DNA of 18,254 nucleotides from DATARH01 sp050246595 (GTDB lineage: Bacteria; Pseudomonadota; Alphaproteobacteria; ATCC43930; CGMCC-115725), in assembly GCA_050246595.1 (NCBI GenBank), contig JBFWVT010000092.1:1-18254 (forward strand), read 5' to 3'. Both the position numbers and the translations under genes were made by a program. Shown in pieces: positions 13,646 to 18,254 of this stretch; position 1 is the stretch's first letter; the number at the start of each line of letters is the position of its first letter. The notes below the pieces were generated by a model, which did no database searches, was not told where the DNA came from, and was given only the letters and a program-made list of their open reading frames with translations.

Positions 13646-15028
13646 ATGCCCGACACGCTGACGACCAATTCGCAGATCATCGCCGCCTATCGCGCCGCGA
13701 CCCCGGGTTCGGCCGAGCGCGCGCAACGCGCCGCCGATCTGTTTCCGAGCGGGATCACGCACGATTCGCGCTATATCGAGCCTTACGGTCTTTACATCAC
13801 GCGCGCCCAGGGGCCGCGCAAATGGGATGTCGACGGCCGCTGCTATGTCGATTACTTCGGCGGGCACGGCGCGCTGCTGCTCGGCCATTGCCATCCCGAG
13901 GTCATGGCGGCGGTGCACGCGCAGCTCGATCGCGGCACGCATTTCGGCGCCAGCCATGAGCTTGAGATCGAATGGGCCGAGCGGGTCAAGGCGCTGATCC
14001 CGACCGCCGAGCGGGTGCGGTTCACCTCGTCCGGCACCGAGGCGACCTTGATGGCGGTGCGGCTGGCGCGCGCCTTTACCGGCAGGCCGAAGCTGATCCG
14101 CTTCAACTATCATTTCCACGGCTGGCACGATCACATGACATCGGGCCACACAAACCATTTCGACGGCACCCCGACGACCGGGGTGCTCGACGCGGTGGCC
14201 GGCAACGTGCTGCTGTGCAACCAGAACGACGAGACGGCGCTCGCCGAGTTGCTTGACAAGCATGCGGGCGAGATCGCCGCCGCGATCATCGAGCCGACCG
14301 GCGCCAATGGCGGCAAACTGCCGATCGACCCGGATTTTCTGCGCGCGCTGCGCCGGCTGACCGCCGAGCACGGTGTGCTGTTGATCTTTGACGAGGTCGT
14401 CAACGGGTTCCGTGTCGCGCCGGGCGGCGCGCAGGAGGCTTACGGCATCCGCCCGGACCTGACGACCCTGGCGAAGATTCTCGCCGGCGGTCTGCCCGGC
14501 GGCGCCGTCACCGGACGCAAGGACATCCTCGAACTGCTGGACTTCCAGGCGACAAAGAGCGCCGGCAAGGAGAAGATCGCGCATCCCGGCACATTCAACG
14601 CCAATCCGCTCTCGGCCGCCGCCGGCATCGCGTGCCTGCGAATCGTGCGCGAGACCGACGCCTGCGCCCGCGCCAACAAATACGGCGAGGAATTGCGCAC
14701 CCGGCTCAACGAGGTGTTCGAGGAGGAGCGGGTGCCGTGGGCGGCTTACGGCACGTTTTCGTCGCTCGAATTGTTTATGAACCCGGAGCGCGCGCCGATC
14801 GCCCCGACAAAATTCAACCCGCTCGAACAGCCGTTCAGCGCGCTGAAGAGCGACCGTACCGCTGGCATCGTGCACAAGATGCGGCTCGGCATGATGATAA
14901 ACGGCGTTGATCTGAGCAGTCATCCCGGCGGTGTCATCTCGGCGACGCACGGCGAGGCCGAGCTGGAGGACACGATCACGGCGATGCGCAACACCGTGCG
15001 GATGCTGCGGGAAGAGGGCGAGCTGTAG
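13646..15028 (+). CDS. Class-III aminotransferase (glutamate-1-semialdehyde aminomutase-like)
   Basis: This 460-aa fold-type I PLP enzyme moves amino groups between amines or amino acids and keto acids, or within a substrate. The PLP-phosphate segment is SSGTEATLMAVRLAR at 128-142. The cofactor-binding Asp is D249 in LLIFDEVVNGFRVAPGGAQ, the Schiff-base Lys is K277 in TTLAKILAGGLPGGA, and GTFNAN is at 315-320. The pattern is closest to glutamate-1-semialdehyde 2,1-aminomutase relatives. However, it is longer than HemL (about 430 aa) and sits in a catabolic setting, so I do not call it hemL. ATG 13646 has GCGGAG upstream; a TTG 18 bases earlier in frame is less likely. A palindromic repeat follows 12 bases after the stop. 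The substrate is unknown; a diamine or omega-amino acid would fit the nearby polyamine genes, but this is inference. Confidence 0.9.
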   Translation: MPDTLTTNSQIIAAYRAATPGSAERAQRAADLFPSGITHDSRYIEPYGLYITRAQGPRKWDVDGRCYVDYFGGHGALLLGHCHPEVMAAVHAQLDRGTHFGASHELEIEWAERVKALIPTAERVRFTSSGTEATLMAVRLARAFTGRPKLIRFNYHFHGWHDHMTSGHTNHFDGTPTTGVLDAVAGNVLLCNQNDETALAELLDKHAGEIAAAIIEPTGANGGKLPIDPDFLRALRRLTAEHGVLLIFDEVVNGFRVAPGGAQEAYGIRPDLTTLAKILAGGLPGGAVTGRKDILELLDFQATKSAGKEKIAHPGTFNANPLSAAAGIACLRIVRETDACARANKYGEELRTRLNEVFEEERVPWAAYGTFSSLELFMNPERAPIAPTKFNPLEQPFSALKSDRTAGIVHKMRLGMMINGVDLSSHPGGVISATHGEAELEDTITAMRNTVRMLREEGEL

Positions 15029-15040
15029 CGGTCGCATTCT

Positions 15041-15076
15041 CCCTCCCCCGCTGGCGGGGGAGGGAAGGGGTGGGGG
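15041..15076. repeat. Palindromic repeat after the aminotransferase gene
   Basis: CCCTCCCCCGC (15041-15051) and GCGGGGGAGGG (15054-15064) pair perfectly over 11 bases with loop TG. These are the same two arms as in the hyuB insert, with a similar right flank (AAGGGG, then TGGGGG). It lies between two convergent genes and may also work as a bidirectional stop, though no T-run follows. Confidence 0.85.
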
Positions 15077-15097
15077 TATATCGCGCCAAAGCCGGCC

Positions 15098-15763
15098 TCA
15101 GCGTCCGGCCGCGGCCGGCCATCTCTGGCCGCGGGCGATCTCGGCAACATAGCGCCCGAGTTCGACCCCGAGTTGGCTCGCCGCGATCTTGACGTCGCCC
15201 CGCGTTCGCGCCGATACGCCGATGACGCCCGCGCCGGTCTGCCGCGAATCGCGCTGAAAGGCGGCAAGCCGCTGCGGCGCCTGGCCATGCACCTGATAAT
15301 CGATCGCGACATCGACCGCGACGCCGCTGTTCTCGGCGCCGACCCGGCGGCGCTGCCCCTCATCGATCCGGCGGAACGAGCCGCTGACGACGAGGGCGCG
15401 CATGCCGGGTTCGACCGAGCCCGACTCGGAACGCAGCACGTCGTAGCCGAGGCCGGTCAGGTACTCGGCCATCGCATCGGTCGCATTGAATGCGACCGCG
15501 CGACCGAGACCAGCCGCCCGCTGCTCGCGCGGGACGCCGCGTTCGCCGCGATACAGCGAGAACCCGAAGCTCGGGTCGAGGGTCACGATATCGGGCGAGA
15601 ATGCGAACTCGCGGATCACGATCGCGTTTGGATGCGCTGTCGGCGGCGCCTCGTACTGCGCACCGCAGCCGGCGAGAAAAACGAGAAAAAGAAGACCCGC
15701 ACACGTGGCGGCAACCCGCGAACGCATCAGTACCCGCAGCGCTTGCATCGACGCCGGCAACAT
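15098..15763 (-). CDS. DUF4410-type lipoprotein
   Basis: The product is a predicted lipoprotein of up to 221 aa. A basic N terminus and hydrophobic stretch (CAGLLFLVFLAGC) end in a lipobox with Cys33 (numbered from the longest start), so it should be lipid-anchored in the envelope. The mature part matches what I know of DUF4410 proteins: IVIREFAFSPDIVTLDPSFGFSLYRG, GRAVAFNATDAMAEYLTGLGYDVLRSE, and ALVVSGSFRRIDEGQRRRVGAENSGVAVDV. The function of this family is not established. Three in-frame ATGs (15763, 15748, 15727) are possible. The last gives a signal peptide of ordinary length, but none has a clear ribosome-binding site. It is flanked by a convergent aminotransferase gene and a divergent polyamine-transport gene and has no obvious link to either. 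Confidence 0.75.
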   Translation of the reverse strand: MLPASMQALRVLMRSRVAATCAGLLFLVFLAGCGAQYEAPPTAHPNAIVIREFAFSPDIVTLDPSFGFSLYRGERGVPREQRAAGLGRAVAFNATDAMAEYLTGLGYDVLRSESGSVEPGMRALVVSGSFRRIDEGQRRRVGAENSGVAVDVAIDYQVHGQAPQRLAAFQRDSRQTGAGVIGVSARTRGDVKIAASQLGVELGRYVAEIARGQRWPAAAGR

Positions 15764-15873
15764 AGCCGAAAACCGCGGCGGGCCAAATCCGCGCTCCGAT
15801 CGCGGATTGCGCTACTCTGCCGCTGCCTCCGGGGGGTCGATCGAGCAACGGAATCGGTCGGGGCGCCCAACCG

Positions 15874-15902
15874 TTGACAAGCCCGCCCGGCGCTGCTGTA
15901 TG
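15874..15902 (+). promoter_or_regulatory. Possible promoter of the potF-potG pair
   Basis: A perfect TTGACA (15874-15879) is followed at 17 bases by TGTATG (15897-15902), a mediocre -10. If used, transcription would begin near 15908, after the ATG at 15900 and just before the one at 15912, implying a nearly leaderless message. Confidence 0.3.
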
Positions 15903-17018
15903 CGCCGCATCATGCAGCGCAGAACCATACTTCAGGCCATGCCGGCCGCGTTCCTGGCGGGACTGCGGCCGTTCGCCGCCGTCGCCGAAGAAAAGCGGCT
16001 GCACATCTACAACTGGTCCGATTACATCGCGCCCGAGACGATCGCGAACTTCACAAAGGAAACCGGCATCGCGGTCACTTACGATGTCTATGACAGCAAC
16101 GAGGTGCTCGAAGCCAGGCTGCTTGCCGGCCGTTCCGGCTATGACATCGTCGTGCCCTCGGCCAGCCCGTTCATGGCGCGGCAGATCGTGGCCGGCGCCT
16201 ATCTGCCGCTCGATAAATCGAAATTGCCGAACCTGAAAAATCTCGACCCCCGGATGCTGGCGCTCGCCGCGACCGCCGATCCCGGCAACACCTACGGCGT
16301 GCCGTATCTGTGGAGCGTCACCGGGCTTGGCTACAACATTGCGATGCTCGACCGCGCGCTGGGTGATAAAGCACCGCGCGACAGTCTCGGCCTGATCTTC
16401 GATCCGGAGATCGCCGCCAAGCTCGAACGCTGCGGCATCGTGATCCTCGACACGCCGCAGGAGGTGATCCCGGCCGCGCTCAATTATCTCGGCCTCGACC
16501 GCGGGAGCCGCGATCCCGCCGATCTGGAGCGCGCGGCCTCGCTCTTGGAACGGGTGAGGCCGTATGTCCGGCGGTTTCATTCGTCGCAATACATCAACGA
16601 TCTCGCCGCTGGCGATGTCTGCGTCGCGCTCGGTTACTCGGGCGATGTGATCCAGGCGCGCAACCGCGCCCGCGAGGCCGGCAGCCCGGTCGAGATCGCG
16701 TTCCGCGTGCCGCGCGAGGGGGCCCAGATGGCGATCGACATGCTCGCCATCCCGAGGGACGCGCCGCATCCCGACAATGCGCACCAATTCATTAATTACA
16801 TCCTGCGCCCCGAGGTGATCGCCGAGATCACCAACACGGTTTCCTATCCGAACCCGAACCTGGCGGCGACCGCGCTGGTCGATCCCGAGATTCGCGGCGA
16901 TCCCGGCGTCTATCCGCCGCCCGAGGTCATGCAGCGCCTCTATCTCGACGAGCCGGCGCCGCGCGCCTATGAGCGGCTGCGCACGCGGGTGTGGAACCGG
17001 GTCAAGTCGGGCTGTTGA
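15900..17018 (+). CDS. potF: PotF-like polyamine ABC transporter substrate-binding protein
   Basis: This periplasmic receptor of a putrescine/spermidine-type ABC importer is 372 aa, the usual length. The N terminus has a twin-arginine-like signal (QRRTILQA) and cleavage is likely after AVA. It then follows E. coli PotF closely: LHIYNWSDYIAPETIANF, YDVYDSNEVLEARLLAG, VVPSAS, LDKSKLPNLKNLDP, RFHSSQYINDLAAGD, YILRPEVIAEI, and a C terminus ending WNRVKSGC. By my alignment the amine-binding acids of PotF are kept (E185, D247, D278), as are W37, Y40, S85 and Y314. Three pocket positions differ: F88 is Pro, W244 is Tyr and F276 is Ala. This suggests a polyamine ligand other than plain putrescine. 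ATG 15900 and ATG 15912 are both possible starts; no clear ribosome-binding site is visible. potG follows 9 bases after the stop. Confidence 0.9.
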   Translation: MRRIMQRRTILQAMPAAFLAGLRPFAAVAEEKRLHIYNWSDYIAPETIANFTKETGIAVTYDVYDSNEVLEARLLAGRSGYDIVVPSASPFMARQIVAGAYLPLDKSKLPNLKNLDPRMLALAATADPGNTYGVPYLWSVTGLGYNIAMLDRALGDKAPRDSLGLIFDPEIAAKLERCGIVILDTPQEVIPAALNYLGLDRGSRDPADLERAASLLERVRPYVRRFHSSQYINDLAAGDVCVALGYSGDVIQARNRAREAGSPVEIAFRVPREGAQMAIDMLAIPRDAPHPDNAHQFINYILRPEVIAEITNTVSYPNPNLAATALVDPEIRGDPGVYPPPEVMQRLYLDEPAPRAYERLRTRVWNRVKSGC

Positions 17019-17027
17019 GCGGCGCGG

Positions 17028-18095
17028 ATGGCGCTTCTGGAGATCATCGGGGCGAGCAAATCGTTCGGCGGCCCCGCGATCGTGGACAATGTATCGCTCG
17101 CGGTCGAGGCGGGCGAATTCTTCGCGCTGCTGGGTCCCTCGGGCTGCGGCAAGACGACATTGCTGCGGATGATCGCCGGGTTCGAGACCCCCGACGGCGG
17201 CCGTATCGTCATCGACGGCGCCGACATGACCGGGGTGCCGCCCTATCGCCGCTCGGTCAACATGATGTTCCAGTCCTACGCGCTGTTCCCGCATCTCGAT
17301 GTCGCGCGCAACATCGCGTTCGGGCTGAAGCAGGAGGGCATGGAGCGCCGCCGGCGCGAGGAACGCATCGCCGAGATGCTGGCGCTGGTGCAGATGACGG
17401 GGTACGGGCGCCGCCGTCCGCACGAGCTGTCGGGAGGCCAGCGGCAGCGCGTCGCGTTGGCCCGCGCCCTGGCGAAAATGCCGAAACTGCTGCTGCTCGA
17501 CGAACCGCTGGCGGCACTCGACCGCAAACTGCGCGAGGAAACCAGGCTCGAACTGACCGGCATCCAGCGGCGGATCGGCACGACGTTTCTGGTTGTGACA
17601 CACGACCAGGACGAGGCGCTCGGGATGGCCTCGCGCATCGCCGTGATGAACCGCGGCCGGTTTGTGCAGATCGGCGCTCCCGCCGACATCTACGAGCGGC
17701 CCAGGTCGCGCTTTGTCGCCGAATTTGTCGGCAAGGTGAATCTGTTCGAAGGCGAGGTCGCGGCCACGGCGGGCGGGTTCGGTCTTGCGGTCGCCGATCT
17801 GGCGGAGCCGGTCCCGCTGCCACCCGCCTGCGACCTGCGGCCGGGGAGGCGGGCGATGCTGGCGCTGCGCCCGGAAAAGCTGATCGTGAGAAGCGAGCGC
17901 CCGCCCGGCCTTGCGCTGGCCGCCACCGTGACCGCGATCGACTACCAGGGCGCCCAGTCGCTGCTGCGGCTGATGACCGGGGCGGGACGGGAATTGCACG
18001 CCTATCTGCCAAGCGCTTCCGCCGCTTTGCTTGCGCGCGGCGCCGAGGTGTGGACCGCGTGGGAGCCGCGCGACGCCGTGGTGCTGACGGAATGA
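17028..18095 (+). CDS. potG: PotG-like polyamine ABC transporter ATP-binding protein
   Basis: This is the ATPase subunit of a PotFGHI/PotABCD-type polyamine importer, 355 aa, working at the inner face of the cytoplasmic membrane. All nucleotide-binding elements are intact: Walker A GPSGCGKT (36-43), Q-loop MMFQSYALFPH (about 79-89), signature LSGGQRQR (134-141), Walker B LLLLDEP (154-160) with the D-loop, and H-loop H192 in VVTHDQDEA. A C-terminal TOBE-type regulatory domain spans about 240-355 (FEGEV, ALRPEKLIV). The NMMFQSYALFPH and IAVMNRGRFVQIG stretches are nearest to PotG. It starts 9 bases after potF and is surely in the same operon. The permease genes expected next are not within the 159 bases that remain; a hairpin cluster is there instead. 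Confidence 0.93.
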   Translation: MALLEIIGASKSFGGPAIVDNVSLAVEAGEFFALLGPSGCGKTTLLRMIAGFETPDGGRIVIDGADMTGVPPYRRSVNMMFQSYALFPHLDVARNIAFGLKQEGMERRRREERIAEMLALVQMTGYGRRRPHELSGGQRQRVALARALAKMPKLLLLDEPLAALDRKLREETRLELTGIQRRIGTTFLVVTHDQDEALGMASRIAVMNRGRFVQIGAPADIYERPRSRFVAEFVGKVNLFEGEVAATAGGFGLAVADLAEPVPLPPACDLRPGRRAMLALRPEKLIVRSERPPGLALAATVTAIDYQGAQSLLRLMTGAGRELHAYLPSASAALLARGAEVWTAWEPRDAVVLTE

Positions 18096-18118
18096 CCTCT
18101 CGAATGATCCCTGGATTT

Positions 18119-18254
18119 GTCTCCCTCTCCGCCCTCGGGGGCGGAGAGGGTCGGGGTGAGGTGGGGGATTCCAGAGCGCTGGCCGGCGCCCACCTCACCC
18201 TCCCATTGCTCTGCAATGGGTCCCTCCCTCTCCCCCCTGAAGGGCGGAGAGGGA
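18119..18254. repeat. Cluster of palindromic repeats downstream of potG
   Basis: Four hairpins fill the end of the window. First, CCCTCTCCGCCC/GGGCGGAGAGGG (18123-18134, 18139-18150). Second, GGGTGAGGTGGG/CCCACCTCACCC (18154-18165, 18189-18200) with a 23-base loop. Third, CCCATTGC/GCAATGGG (18202-18209, 18213-18220). Last, an outer pair TCCCTCTCC (from about 18226) with GGAGAGGGA (18246-18254). The first and last share the GCGGAGAGGG half, so the block is a composite of related repeats. This sequence type is a common dispersed repeat in alphaproteobacteria and differs from the CCCTCCCCCGC family elsewhere in the window. Confidence 0.8.

Noticed and set aside
13646..15028. Naming the aminotransferase hemL (tetrapyrrole synthesis)
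   Set aside because: It shares the fold and PLP motifs but is longer than HemL and has different substrate-region sequence. Alphaproteobacteria generally make 5-aminolevulinate by HemA condensation, so a catabolic aminotransferase is more likely.
2352..15076. Recurring CCCTCCCCCGC palindromes considered as a CRISPR array
   Set aside because: The copies are kilobases apart with variable tips. There is no regular repeat-spacer structure and there are no cas genes.
15360..17999. Very long open frame (879 codons) on the minus strand, opposite potF and potG
   Set aside because: It is a shadow of the plus-strand genes in GC-rich DNA. Its translation is rich in Arg, His, Asp and Gln without any family motif, and it spans the potF-potG junction and the lipoprotein gene region.

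Overview
The window is GC-rich (long spurious ORFs in the antisense frames, G/C-ending codons). It looks like a chromosomal accessory and catabolic region of an alphaproteobacterium, probably of the Hyphomicrobiales/Bradyrhizobium-Blastochloris sphere. Three things point there: a homospermidine synthase that keeps every active-site residue I can recall from the Blastochloris viridis enzyme, GC-rich palindromic repeats of a kind common in that group, and BrnT/BrnA and IS630 sequences of alphaproteobacterial type. This placement is inference; there is no rRNA or tRNA gene in the window.

Layout. At 1-540 lies the 5' part of an IS630-family insertion sequence (minus strand), with an A7 slippage site. 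A lone hydantoinase B subunit gene (minus, 881-2755) follows and carries a palindromic repeat inserted in frame. It diverges from a family-5 periplasmic binding protein gene (plus, 3216-4835) that has no permease genes nearby. At 4947-5513 a BrnT toxin reading frame runs without a stop into the BrnA antitoxin. An HpcH/HpaI-type aldolase gene (plus, 5624-6487) then converges on a minus-strand series. Read in transcription order, that series is cupin, RidA, homospermidine synthase, MmgE/PrpD and an atypical short-chain dehydrogenase (11761 down to 6518). A complete mazEF pair (11858-12447) diverges from the cupin gene. A nitroreductase gene (minus, 12511-13350) and a class-III aminotransferase gene (plus, 13646-15028) diverge from an intergenic region holding iterated TTTGCTG/CAGCAAA half-sites. 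Next come a minus-strand DUF4410 lipoprotein gene and a PotF-PotG polyamine-uptake gene pair (15900-18095). The window ends in a dense cluster of hairpins.

How the genes may work together (inference). The region mixes uptake (peptide-type binding protein, PotF/PotG) with metabolism of nitrogen-containing organic acids and amines: hydantoinase B, aldolase, aminotransferase, RidA, cupin, MmgE/PrpD, dehydrogenase and nitroreductase. Homospermidine synthase and a PotF-like receptor with an altered ligand pocket lie about 5 kb apart and may form a polyamine module. Two toxin-antitoxin loci, an IS element and several palindromic repeats suggest the region has been remodelled. The most unusual observations are the palindromic repeat read through as protein inside hydantoinase B, the apparent one-base frameshift that fuses BrnT to BrnA, and the substituted aromatic box of the PotF homologue.
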